Assembly (NCBI RefSeq): GCF_000315915.1
Contig: NC_020192.1
Location: 186,001-250,000, forward strand
Source of the DNA: Henningerozyma blattae CBS 6284
Lineage: Eukaryota > Ascomycota > Saccharomycetes > Saccharomycetales > Saccharomycetaceae
Reading direction: 5' to 3'
Length of the DNA stretch: 64,000 nt
Of the stretch, positions 12,521 through 22,097 are shown in pieces. Below the pieces are notes generated by a model. It ran no database searches. It was not told the DNA's origin and saw only the letters and a list, made by a program, of their open reading frames with translations. Within the stretch, counting starts at the first letter, position 1. Each line of letters starts with the position of its first letter. The position numbers and the translations under genes are program-made.

Positions 12521-13663
12521 TTATTTAATTCTTTGTCTTGGACCCCCTGGAGATTTCTTATATCTTGCGGTTAATAGTTCTGAACCATTTTGAGTAATTA
12601 AAATCATATGTTCGAATTGAGCACTTAACTTACCATCTTGAGTTGTTGAAGTCCAATCATCTGGCCAAGTGACATCTCTCCATGTACCTTCATTAATCAT
12701 TGGCTCTATTGTGAAAACCATACCAGGCTTCATAACACCTGGAGTTCTATTTTTACCATAATGTGGAATATTTGGCGAACAATGGAAGAATTTCCCCACA
12801 CCATGACCACAATAAGTTCTTACGACAGAACATTTATTTTCATTAGCATGTTTTTCAATGTGATCACCTAACTCTTGGAATGTATTACCTGGTTTACAAT
12901 ATTTAATAGCTTGCTTTAAACATTCCCTTGAAGTTTCGACTGTATTCAGAGCTTCTTTGGAAATTTTTTCACCAACATAATAGGTTTCATTTAAATCAGC
13001 ATGGAACCCATCGTGATATAAAGAAACATCGATATTAACAATATCCCCTTCTTTTAAAACTGTCTTATCTGGAATACCATGACAAATAATTTCATTAACA
13101 GAAGTACAGACGGATTTAGGGAAATTATAATAATTTAAAGGTGAAGGATAAGCATTTCTCTTGATGGTTTCTCTATGGACAATTTCATCAATTTCATCTG
13201 TGGTAACACCTGGCTTGACAGCAGCAGCAGCGATATCCAATACTTCTCTACCCAATACAGCAGCTTTTCTAATCTTTTTAATTTCTTCTTTAGTGTAGAC
13301 TGGGATCTTATTTAATCTATCGTTTCTTTGTTCCGATACTGGTAAACCATTTGCTGCCCAATCTGGCTTTTCAATTTCTTCTGGAACATATCTCTTGGGA
13401 GTTAGAGGATATTGAGCTCTAACTTTCCCAGTGTACTTAAACTTTGGAAATGGATCATAAGCGTCACCAGAGCCTTCTTCTTTTTCATGTAAGGCCTTAT
13501 GAGCCTTGTAATTGTTCTTGTAGCATGATTCGTTACAGAAAATAGAAGTGATATTCTGTTTCAAACAGATGGGACATTTCAACGATGAATTGGTTTCTTT
13601 ACCACATTGTAAACCAGCACAATGAATCTTTTCTTCGACTAGAGTATCGGCAGTAGCAGACAT
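12521..13663 (-). CDS. MAP1: Map1, methionine aminopeptidase type 1
   Basis: Removes the initiator methionine from nascent proteins at the ribosome. 380 residues, against 387 in S. cerevisiae. The N-terminal zinc finger region has cysteines C15, C20, C30, C33, C43, C47 and histidines H55, H59. The pita-bread catalytic domain (about 130-375) keeps all five metal ligands: D212 (NIDVS), D223 (ADLNET), H287 (CGHGVG), E320 (TIEP) and E351 (QFEH). It also keeps the substrate-site H195 (ICHGIPD). The start is supported by the zinc finger immediately downstream. Confidence 0.97.
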   Translation of the reverse strand: MSATADTLVEEKIHCAGLQCGKETNSSLKCPICLKQNITSIFCNESCYKNNYKAHKALHEKEEGSGDAYDPFPKFKYTGKVRAQYPLTPKRYVPEEIEKPDWAANGLPVSEQRNDRLNKIPVYTKEEIKKIRKAAVLGREVLDIAAAAVKPGVTTDEIDEIVHRETIKRNAYPSPLNYYNFPKSVCTSVNEIICHGIPDKTVLKEGDIVNIDVSLYHDGFHADLNETYYVGEKISKEALNTVETSRECLKQAIKYCKPGNTFQELGDHIEKHANENKCSVVRTYCGHGVGKFFHCSPNIPHYGKNRTPGVMKPGMVFTIEPMINEGTWRDVTWPDDWTSTTQDGKLSAQFEHMILITQNGSELLTARYKKSPGGPRQRIK

Positions 13664-15505
13664 AGTAAGGCTTTTGATCTACAGTGAGCTAATAGTGTAT
13701 TATGTACAAAGACAACAAGGAAAAATGGAAAAAAAATTTCATAAATTTATTGATCATAGAGATATATATGAAAGAAAGTAAATTATTTTTTTTTTTTTTT
13801 TTTTTTATTTCATATGTAAATTCTTTTAAATAGAAATTGAAATTGAGATTACACAATGGGTAAAGATGAGCGAGTTACCAAAAAATACGTACATTTGAAA
13901 AAAAAANAAAAAAAAAAGAAAAAAGGAAAAATAAAAAAATTTGCATAAATCTTTTAAATGTGTAAAATTGAAATTCCCAAATCTACGTGAGTTCGAATCT
14001 CGAGCAGATCACAAATTATTTTCTAAGTTTTTTTATTAAAAATATGTCTTAATGGAGGATATATTTTGATATATGTAAGCAAAAACCCACTCCGGAGCAA
14101 AGCCTTTATTAGGAAGGTTTTAATTGATTTCTAAGAAGAGTTTATTTTTAAAATAGGTTTTCTTTAAGCCTAAAATGGTATTCTTGAACAACATCACGCG
14201 ATGGTGAACGATACCCTGTGATTCGAGGGATTTCAAGGGTGGAATGATCATGTCTTGGCCAGCGTAAAACCAAATACAGTTAGGCCAACTATAGCAATCA
14301 GATTTGTGGCTTTTCAAGACTAAATTACGAGGGGTTTCTATACTGAGTATATATATTATATTTACCGTCATCACACAAATTCGAATGATGTATGATTACA
14401 ACAGAATATACTCTATTGACTCACTTCAGTCACTTTTATTCAAGAATGTTGTAGAAGTGGGGTCAAACTGTCTAGATCTTGAGATATTTCTTGTACTTGA
14501 CAATCACCTTGTGTAATAGATACTCGATATTGATTATAACATTTCTACTGAGGGGTTAAATGGACTATTAATTTGTAATCAAAGACGGTGCGGAGTTTCT
14601 ATTTCAGGTCGGTGACAACTAGATCATGGCGGAGAAAAGAGAATTTTAAGATTTTGATGAAAGTCTTTAGGAGATTGATTTATGGTTAGAAAAATGTTAT
14701 CAACAGTCTATGAATTTTCCTATTCTTGGTCGAAAAATGACGCACTTAAACTTGATTGGTCGCTGTTAGATCAAATAGCATTTCTTATTTTAGTTCGTTA
14801 ATTAGCCTATTCGAGATTAACAATCACCCGATTTCTGATTATATTTCGTCTCAACCGTTATCATTTTATCTATTGCAGTTCTACATCGTATATGATTTAC
14901 TTTTTTTTTTTTTTTTTTTTAACATTCTATCAGTCGAACCTTTATGCTTTCATTCAGCATCATTTTATGATTCATATGACACCAAATCTTTTCCATGCGA
15001 TGAACATCTTTTTTCAATCCAAAATAACACATCATTATTATTTGAATCAATCTTAGTTGAGATCAGAAAAACATCTATAGAATTTGGCTTTTTTTAAACC
15101 TTATATATTAATTATGTAAGACTCTTCTTTCCAAGTTTCTTCTGATATCACATTACAATTACCTATCCATAACATCTTTCAAATTTTAAAGTCAATCATT
15201 TTCTTTGAATCTCTCTGAATAATAATACTACATATAAAGAATTCTAGTATTTTTTTACTAACTTTTATCCTTTAGGAATAATTTTTATTTTTACTTAGCA
15301 ATTGTTGTGTCACAAAAATTCATTTTTATTATTATTTCTTTTAAAACAAAAAATAAAAATAAAAACAAACAAACATACTCCATACACATACATTCAATTA
15401 CCTTTGAGTATTGGTTGAAATTAATCAATAAATTATATTCAGTAGACATTATATTTTTACCAACTTTCAACGCAAATAATACATATATATACAGACATAT
15501 CGGTA
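13664..15505. other. 1.8 kb gene-poor gap between MAP1 and the next gene
   Basis: Unusually long for this window. From the MAP1 side it holds long T and A runs (about 13784-13806, 13898-13930, with an undetermined base at 13907), an isolated tRNA B-box-like motif (13990-14000), a GC-richer stretch (about 14090-14760) with short coding-like fragments broken by stops, a T run (14902-14920), and a TACTAAC plus TTTAG pair at 15256-15275. No ORF here starts at ATG with convincing length. It may be the relic of a lost gene plus the long leader of the downstream gene. Confidence 0.5.
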
Positions 15506-17437
15506 ATGGATTTTTCAAAATTAACCGCACCAAATTCAATTACAATTGATAAAAATCAATCATCCCAAATAGAAAGGAAAGATGACCATGATTTATTTAC
15601 ACAATTTATATTTCAAAGTGACTTGGTGGAAAATAGCATACAACATCGGAAATATAATATTTCTCTTTATTTCGATATACCAATAATTGATCAATATCAT
15701 CATATAATCAATAAAGATGATGCAAATAAACAAATAGGAACGGTATATACATTAGAAACAATTAAGGAATCTGTCTTTAATAATTTAGCTGACTTTAGAA
15801 AAAAATTAGCCAAATCATTATTTAAATATCCTAATATTCCACATTATTGCTCTATTAAGTTTTTTTCATCAGGTTCATTAGGATATGTTAAAACTATTAA
15901 ATTTATAATCGAAAATTGGATAACTACTTTTACCAAACATTTAAATAATGGACATTTAAATTTAAATATTCATATCTTTGTTAATCCAAGTTCAAAAATA
16001 TGGTTAAAGAAATATTTAATTATTGATTTCCAGAATAATCACTTCATTAATATATCGTTTGAAGATGTATCATTTATTGAATCAAATAATTATGAAGTTA
16101 TTGCACCATATAGAGACTACTGTGCTTCCATAAGAGAACGAATTAACTCTTACAAAGAAAATGTGAAGAATGAGCACAAGAATTTCCAAAGTTATTACAC
16201 ATATGATTTGAAATTAATCATAACCACAAAAGATGTGGCTGATGCAATACCATATATCTTATCACGGAATCATTCTTTAAGTTCAGCATCATATTATAAT
16301 TTATTCAATGCTATTGATGAAATGAATTTAATGAATAATTTAAAACGACCAAATCATTTGAGTGATATTTCTAATGAAAGTCTATATGATGATGGATTCC
16401 CCAAAAGAATTATTTCCAATACAAATCTTCATAGATATGATTCTAGCAATTATTCTAGTAGTGAATTATTAATTATTGATATTCCATTAAAATTCCCCTG
16501 GTGTATTCCCAAAAAACATACTGAAGTTATTAATGGGTTTTATAAGCCAAAACCAAACATGTATGGCAATAATAATACTACTAATACTAATAACAATAAT
16601 TCAACCTTGCCAATGCGTGAATTCCCTCTAGCATCATTTACACGTAAACCAAATTATATGCATATGAATGAGAAAATTGAAACTGATAAATGTTCCCCTT
16701 CCACCACATTAACTGATTCTGAGTCATGTAATTCATCTAAATATAGTATGGACTTTAGTAGTAGTTCTTCATTAAATATACCAATTAAACATGTTTCATA
16801 TAAGGAATGTGTGAGTGAATCACCAATTTTGACTAATATAGATACTAAATTTGATTTATGTGTTTGGTCAAGTGAAAATGTTAATGACGAGATAAATTTG
16901 AAACAAGAAGATGGAAACACATTTAAAAATTCATATGAAGAGATTGAAAAAGATCTTGGATATGACTCATCATTTTTACAGAGACAATCCACTCAGCGCT
17001 CTCTTGAATTGTTTCAATATTTTATTAGCGGCTGTGAAAGAGATGAATCAATTGTTGTAGATTCTCCACTTGCTTCACCACTTACAATCAATCCATCCCA
17101 ATTTATCACCTCGTCATCATCACCATTTGACAGGAGCCAAGGAACATATTTGAATTATCCTACTAATTTACGACTTGCCAATTGTTATAATGATAGCTTG
17201 AAGACTACACCTTCTGATGGTAGTATTCCCAGAACTCCTCATATTTTAAGTTCTCCAAACACCACCAATATCAATGTGACTTCTAATACAATTTCAAATA
17301 CAAGTTCAAATACAAATTCAAATGCAAATTCAAATGCAAATTCAAACACCAACTCAAATGCAAATTCTAACACAAGTGAAACTAAAATTTTATCAATACC
17401 ATCATCTAAAACTGAACATCAAATTAGTGTATCATGA
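15506..17437 (+). CDS. Unrecognised protein, positional candidate for SND1 (YDR186C)
   Basis: 643 residues. About residues 30-285 look folded, with alternating hydrophobic and charged segments (ISLYFDIPI, HYCSIKFFSSGSLGYV, LNLNIHIFVNP) and a later YDLKLIITTKDVADAIPYIL. The rest is Ser/Asn-rich and probably disordered. It ends in a 12-bp-period repeat encoding SNTNSNANSN-type units (about 17287-17370). I do not recognise the family from sequence. Its place between CCT6/MAP1 and ERF2/UPS, and its strand, match YDR186C (SND1, SRP-independent targeting factor, 877 residues), so that is the best guess. The length difference and lack of a motif match keep this uncertain. The start is the first ATG of the ORF. 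Confidence 0.75.
   Translation: MDFSKLTAPNSITIDKNQSSQIERKDDHDLFTQFIFQSDLVENSIQHRKYNISLYFDIPIIDQYHHIINKDDANKQIGTVYTLETIKESVFNNLADFRKKLAKSLFKYPNIPHYCSIKFFSSGSLGYVKTIKFIIENWITTFTKHLNNGHLNLNIHIFVNPSSKIWLKKYLIIDFQNNHFINISFEDVSFIESNNYEVIAPYRDYCASIRERINSYKENVKNEHKNFQSYYTYDLKLIITTKDVADAIPYILSRNHSLSSASYYNLFNAIDEMNLMNNLKRPNHLSDISNESLYDDGFPKRIISNTNLHRYDSSNYSSSELLIIDIPLKFPWCIPKKHTEVINGFYKPKPNMYGNNNTTNTNNNNSTLPMREFPLASFTRKPNYMHMNEKIETDKCSPSTTLTDSESCNSSKYSMDFSSSSSLNIPIKHVSYKECVSESPILTNIDTKFDLCVWSSENVNDEINLKQEDGNTFKNSYEEIEKDLGYDSSFLQRQSTQRSLELFQYFISGCERDESIVVDSPLASPLTINPSQFITSSSSPFDRSQGTYLNYPTNLRLANCYNDSLKTTPSDGSIPRTPHILSSPNTTNINVTSNTISNTSSNTNSNANSNANSNTNSNANSNTSETKILSIPSSKTEHQISVS
17287..17370 (+). repeat. 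Coding 12-bp-period repeat (Ser-Asn-rich)
   Basis: About seven imperfect copies of a 12-bp unit (TCAAATACAAAT and variants) inside the 3' end of the preceding gene. They encode Ser-Asn-Thr/Ala-Asn units. The repeat stays in frame, as expected for a tolerated low-complexity tail. Confidence 0.7.
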
Positions 17438-17680
17438 TAATTGACACGCATATATATATTTATATGAATAACAGATAAATACTTTTCTTTTATATATAGT
17501 ATCTAACGTTCTAGCCTCCTAAATAGGAAATATCAGAGATCTTCGGGCCCGGACCAAGTTAATGTTTTTGTTTAGTATTTTGAAACAATTAATGATTTAC
17601 AATTTGTAATTAGTAACTTACAAAAGAGCACTTTATTAACCAAAAAAAAAAGAATATTTACTAATAAAAAGAGCACGTAG

Positions 17681-18763
17681 ATGTATACAAAATCTCGGTC
17701 GTTGTGTAATGATCTGAATTATAAAACACAAGGGAATTTTACAGGCCGTGAAGAAAGCCTTACAATGAATAATTCCAAAATATCTTTATGGAAACGAATT
17801 TATCTTTGGATCATCACATTTGAAGGTGGCAATGAATATGAAGAAGACACAACCAAGAATTATCATAGTATACCATTACGAACCAATTACATGTTTTTCC
17901 TAGGAGGTCGGTTCCGTACAGTGAAACGATCTCGTCATTACTCGATCATCGTGTTTGCAATAATGGTTGTGCCTGGTGTATTATTTTCTGTATTCGAATG
18001 CAGTAATTTATGGCATACACATCATGGATATAAGGCTCTAGTGTTTTTCTTTTATTATTTCTGGGCCATGTGTATTTTTTTCTTCATTAAAGTGTCTACT
18101 AATGATGCCGGAGTTTTACCGCGTAATATCCATATAGGTAAGATCATGGAAAATAACAATAAAGAGACCATAATAATACCTGATGAATATACAAATACGA
18201 TCCGTTTACCCGTGGCTAACAAAAACCATAGTATTGAATTGAAATATTGTTCCACTTGCCACATATGGCGACCACCTAGAGCATCTCATTGTTCCATCTG
18301 CCAAGCATGCATCGATGTTCATGATCATCATTGTATATGGATCAACAATTGCGTAGGGAATCGAAATTATCGATATTTCATCATATTCCTTGTAGGAGCC
18401 ATCCTATCAAGTATATTTATCATTATCAATTGTAGTATCCATGTAGCAAGAATCCGAAGAGCCTCTAACGCACCTGTTGCCATCTTATTAATAGTTTACG
18501 GATGTCTAACCATAATATACCCTGGTATACTTTTAGGCTATCATATTGCTCTCACAGGAACAGGGCAAACAACACGTGAGTTCCTCCATACTTTACATGG
18601 CATTAAGAACCCGATGCTGTCACGTGTCACCAGGGCACGTGACAACGCGTTTGATTCTGGATCCTTTTTCCATAATATGATTTTCTTAATGGCTCAACGC
18701 CAAGCACCAAGTTTCTTACCGTCCCGCGGAACACATTCACGGGACGACTGGCGATTCCGATAA
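17681..18763 (+). CDS. ERF2: Erf2, DHHC palmitoyltransferase for Ras
   Basis: With Erf4, Erf2 palmitoylates Ras proteins at the ER. 360 residues, against 359 in S. cerevisiae. Four membrane segments are visible (about 88-106, 118-138, 233-255, 271-293). The cysteine-rich domain (190-231) contains the conserved CxxC and CxxCxxC spacing and the catalytic DHHC (215-218, DHHCIWINNCVGNRNYRYF). The start MYTKSRSL is the first ATG. A second in-frame Met (residue 29) is a possible alternative start. GC content is higher in the last 200 bp, and CACGTG sites occur within the 3' coding part. Confidence 0.95.
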   Translation: MYTKSRSLCNDLNYKTQGNFTGREESLTMNNSKISLWKRIYLWIITFEGGNEYEEDTTKNYHSIPLRTNYMFFLGGRFRTVKRSRHYSIIVFAIMVVPGVLFSVFECSNLWHTHHGYKALVFFFYYFWAMCIFFFIKVSTNDAGVLPRNIHIGKIMENNNKETIIIPDEYTNTIRLPVANKNHSIELKYCSTCHIWRPPRASHCSICQACIDVHDHHCIWINNCVGNRNYRYFIIFLVGAILSSIFIIINCSIHVARIRRASNAPVAILLIVYGCLTIIYPGILLGYHIALTGTGQTTREFLHTLHGIKNPMLSRVTRARDNAFDSGSFFHNMIFLMAQRQAPSFLPSRGTHSRDDWRFR

Positions 18764-18830
18764 TTCCTGATTGGGACATCGGCGGGTATTCCACGTGACA
18801 CAACCTTTTCTTTTTCTTTTTCTGTTAAAC

Positions 18831-18841
18831 TTTTCACATGC
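18831..18841 (+). promoter_or_regulatory. ICRE-like site (TTTTCACATGC)
   Basis: Matches 11 of 11 positions of the S. cerevisiae inositol/choline-responsive element TYTTCACATGY, bound by Ino2-Ino4. It lies 445 bp upstream of the UPS gene start. Function is inferred. Confidence 0.5.
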
Positions 18842-18848
18842 CACTAAA

Positions 18849-18859
18849 TTTTCACATGC
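18849..18859 (+). promoter_or_regulatory. Second ICRE-like site (TTTTCACATGC)
   Basis: Identical to the first ICRE-like site, in the same orientation and offset by 18 bp, giving a tight direct pair. Confidence 0.5.
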
Positions 18860-19285
18860 ATGTAAATCATCGCGTGACATGGAGATTAGGTTTTTCCATA
18901 TATCACGTGCTTTTGCGAGAGAGCCGATATTCTCGGCATATCACGGAACACGGAAAACGGAATACAAAAAAAAGAAATTTGGATGACGGAATACGGAATA
19001 ACAAAGACAAAGACAAAGAAATTTACTCGAGATCGTATTACATGATAGATGGACATATCGAAGTGACACATATCGTCAAGGATATAAGCTGTTGCCGCAT
19101 ATATATATATCTAATACAATAACAGAGGGATTCGGACTCGGAGGGAAACATATTTCGCAGGTATTATTTGATACATTTATTACTTATTATTATACTTGTT
19201 GTATTTGCAAAGGGTCTTTATTATAAAGCACACATTTTATTTTTGTTTATTCATTCTACACTATATGCGTTAAACTCATTAACAG

Positions 19286-19939
19286 ATGAAGCTATTTACT
19301 AATACATGCACATTCGATTATAAGTGGGAAGATGTCACTGCAGCAAACTGGAAAAAATATCCAAACGATGTTTCGACACATGTCATTGCTGTAGATGTTC
19401 TTAAAAGAGAGCTGGTTAATAACGGGACCAAGTTGATTACAGAAAGGTTAATTACATGTCAGCAGAACGTTCCAGGCTGGATTATGAGACTATTGAACTG
19501 TAAAAATATTAGTTACGTGAGAGAAGTTTCCACAGTAGATCTGGTTCAAAGAGAATTGACATTGAGAAGTTGTAATCTTACATACTCTGATTATATGAAA
19601 GTTTATGAAGTAGTAAAGTATACACCACATCCAAACCATACAAATGAGATCACAGTTTTCGAACAAGAGGCTAAAATCACTGCCTTTGGTAGGATCTCTA
19701 AACTATGCAGTAAACTCGAAGATTGGTCGGTACAAAGATACAACGATAATGCTAAGAAGGGCAAGATCGGGTTTGACTCCGTGTTGAAGATTTTTAAAGA
19801 ACAGCTAGAAGATTCTAAGAGACAAGTCGATGGTCTAGTGAAAGTAGTGGACGATTTACAATATTCAGATATCTTATCTGCAAACTCTTCTGTTTTCAAG
19901 AAAGAATTTGAAAACTTGAAAAATTCATCGAACAATTAA
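19286..19939 (+). CDS. UPS2: Ups2/Ups3-family PRELI-domain lipid transfer protein
   Basis: In S. cerevisiae, Ups2 with Mdm35 moves phosphatidylserine across the mitochondrial intermembrane space for phosphatidylethanolamine synthesis. 217 residues (Ups2 230, Ups3 179). The PRELI/MSF1 domain fills about residues 1-175. MKLF at the start, VTAANWKKYPN, THVIAVDVL and RLITCQQNVPGWIM match Ups2 closely, as do KLEDWSVQRYNDNAKKGKIGFD (read as two adjoining blocks). A charged helical tail follows. Its position fits both YDR185C (UPS3) and YLR168C (UPS2), which this single gene seems to represent. A uORF (ATG CGT TAA) ends 12 bp before the start. Confidence 0.9.
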   Translation: MKLFTNTCTFDYKWEDVTAANWKKYPNDVSTHVIAVDVLKRELVNNGTKLITERLITCQQNVPGWIMRLLNCKNISYVREVSTVDLVQRELTLRSCNLTYSDYMKVYEVVKYTPHPNHTNEITVFEQEAKITAFGRISKLCSKLEDWSVQRYNDNAKKGKIGFDSVLKIFKEQLEDSKRQVDGLVKVVDDLQYSDILSANSSVFKKEFENLKNSSNN

Positions 19940-20383
19940 ATCATATTTCATGTCAATACAAAAAAATGAACATCTTAATATTAATAACATTCCTTTACAT
20001 ACCTGTAAGTATGTATATATATAACACCACCACTCAATAAATAGATCGCATTATACCATACATATAAATTCTTCAGTAATAATAATACATGATTTTTTTT
20101 AGAAAGTTAAAGAGCAAGGAAAAAAAAGCTAAAAATTAGAAAAAATAAACACAGGTTTGTTTCTTCGATTCTCCTGGTCGGTATCCTTTCGATATTTTTT
20201 AATTTTAGTATATATAGTTTTTTTTTTTTAATTTTTTTGTAAAAATTTAATTAGATGCGATGAGCAAATACTATAAAAAAAGATTTACGTAGTTAATTTT
20301 CATTTTATTTAATTAAGTTGTAATCTTTCAGCATAAAAACAACCATAGCAGAGAGGTAATCCAAGATTTTTATTATTCATAAC
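19940..20383. other. Intergenic region upstream of the Asn-rich coiled-coil gene
   Basis: AT-rich with poly-T/poly-A tracts (about 20219-20229) and a GTATGTATATATAT stretch near 20009. No TACTAAC follows, so no intron is supported. Nothing else was recognised. Confidence 0.5.
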
Positions 20384-21742
20384 ATGTCAATTACTGAAAA
20401 TGTTACAAATAAAAATAACATTGACAATAAAATCTCAAAACAGTCGCAAATGGAAGAGGAAGACATGGAATTGACATTACATCGATTATTAGGTTCAGAT
20501 GACGAAAATGATGATACAAATAAAGATTGGTTAGATACAAAGTTCTTAGAGAATAAACAATTAACTCTCGATAGTATTCTTGGTGAAAATTCAAATGAAA
20601 ACCATAATTTATTCCAATTTAACGATACACAACCTATCAAAGATTCGAATTCAAAAGATTTGAAAAGACGCCAGAGTATTCTAGATCCAAATGACTTATT
20701 CGGTGATTCCATGGATGATGATTCGTTTGCTACTACTAACAATAACAATAACAATGAGAAATCAGATACAAATAATAATGTTTATAAAGATTTTTTATCA
20801 CCAGCTTCATTATCGCCATCTTCTATAGATGATAGTTCTACCTCCTCCTCTTCGAATAAATTGATTCAAAACAATAATACATCTACACTCACTTCATTAG
20901 AAGATAATTTCACTCATGGTTTAAAATTACCTCCAATCGTTAGGGCACCAACTCCATCCACAACTCCTCCACCTCCATCTACGTCTACTTCTACTTCTGC
21001 ATCTGCACCCGTTCCTGCACCTGCACCTGCATCTACTCCTGTCCCTGAACAATCAAAAATAGATGTTGTTAATGAAGCTGAAAAGCAATTGGATACTTTG
21101 ATTAAGCCAAATTTTAAAAAATCCACTAAAAAAATCGTTGTTGCATCCAAATACTCATCCACTAATAACAATATCAATACTAGCATTACCACTAACACTA
21201 CAAATAATATAAAAAACACTATTATCATGCCTATTGCAAAAAAATACCTAATGAAAATCCAATTATTAATCTTTCCAAAAAAATACTCAAATACCACCAT
21301 TAATAATAATACTTCTACTTATAAAATTACAAAGTCAAATGATTTGGCTTTAAAAAATAAAACTAAAAGAAAATTATCACCTGTTAATAATTCAAATATT
21401 CCAATAAATTTAAATACAAATGATATAAAACCGATTAAATATACAAATGAATTTACAATGTTTCAAATCACTGAAATGAAACAAAGAATGATTAATACAA
21501 ATAAATTAATGTTGAATTTCAATTATTTGAAAAATGGTTATTCAAAAATTTGTATTGAATTGAAAAAATCAATTAATGCATTAAGAGATAGTGAAATTCA
21601 TAGAGCTCATTTAGCTGATGAAAATGAACAATTGAAAAATCAATTGCAACAAATGAAATATCAACTTTCTCAATATAAATTAAATGATACAAACTTACCA
21701 CCATCACAAGATGGAACTAATGAAACTCTTGGTTTATTTTAA
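20384..21742 (+). CDS. Asn-rich coiled-coil protein, positional candidate for ATC1
   Basis: 452 residues. The N-terminal part is acidic (MEEEDMELTLHRLLGSDDEN, residues 23-42) and is followed by Asn/Ser-rich segments and a Pro-rich run (about 190-225, PTPSTTPPPPSTSTS). The last 100 residues form a probable coiled coil (LADENEQLKNQLQQMKYQLS), preceded by FTMFQITEMKQRM. I do not recognise the sequence itself. It sits between the UPS gene and PLP1 on the strand expected for YDR184C (ATC1/LIC1, a 294-residue nuclear protein involved in cation stress and budding), so it is probably that orthologue, enlarged by low-complexity sequence. Confidence 0.75.
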   Translation: MSITENVTNKNNIDNKISKQSQMEEEDMELTLHRLLGSDDENDDTNKDWLDTKFLENKQLTLDSILGENSNENHNLFQFNDTQPIKDSNSKDLKRRQSILDPNDLFGDSMDDDSFATTNNNNNNEKSDTNNNVYKDFLSPASLSPSSIDDSSTSSSSNKLIQNNNTSTLTSLEDNFTHGLKLPPIVRAPTPSTTPPPPSTSTSTSASAPVPAPAPASTPVPEQSKIDVVNEAEKQLDTLIKPNFKKSTKKIVVASKYSSTNNNINTSITTNTTNNIKNTIIMPIAKKYLMKIQLLIFPKKYSNTTINNNTSTYKITKSNDLALKNKTKRKLSPVNNSNIPINLNTNDIKPIKYTNEFTMFQITEMKQRMINTNKLMLNFNYLKNGYSKICIELKKSINALRDSEIHRAHLADENEQLKNQLQQMKYQLSQYKLNDTNLPPSQDGTNETLGLF

Positions 21743-22097
21743 TCATTTTTGTTTTACAATTCATTCATATCAAGACCATAATTTTGCATTTAAATGAAGC
21801 AAATATTTAGATATTCATATTTCTTCATTATAGACCTCATTTTAAACATCGACTTTATTGGAAATAAAGTCATGCATTAAATTTTTTTGTCTTTTGATTA
21901 TTATAATTTTACATAAAAAATACACATTATTTTGGCATATATGGATTGGATTTCATTTATATGTCTATAATAACAAATTTTATAGAGCTCATATTTATTT
22001 ATTTAATCTCATTCAAAAACAAAAAAAAATATTAAAAAACTAACAATAGTCATTTACATAAATACAATATATAAAAAAACCTCTCATCATTATTTCA
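21743..22097. other. Convergent intergenic region before PLP1
   Basis: Shared 3' region of convergent genes, very AT-rich. An ATG-poor ORF-like stretch at 21858-22043 is Lys/Ile-rich and looks non-coding. Nothing else was seen. Confidence 0.5.

Larger units (their letters stand above)
18764..19285. other. Upstream region of the UPS gene, rich in regulatory-like motifs
   Basis: Contains two perfect ICRE-like sites, two CACGTG sites (18792-18797, 18904-18909), five direct ACGGAA copies (18943-18998) and a two-codon uORF at 19265-19273. ATG ORFs in this stretch are short and do not look coding. Confidence 0.55.

Noticed and set aside
14756..15097. 113-codon forward frame in the MAP1 downstream gap
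   Set aside because: Starts at TTG and contains a run of Phe from a poly-T tract. No protein-like pattern overall.
18771..19122. Overlapping short frames upstream of the UPS gene
   Set aside because: They overlap promoter-like motifs in both strands and have no conserved features.
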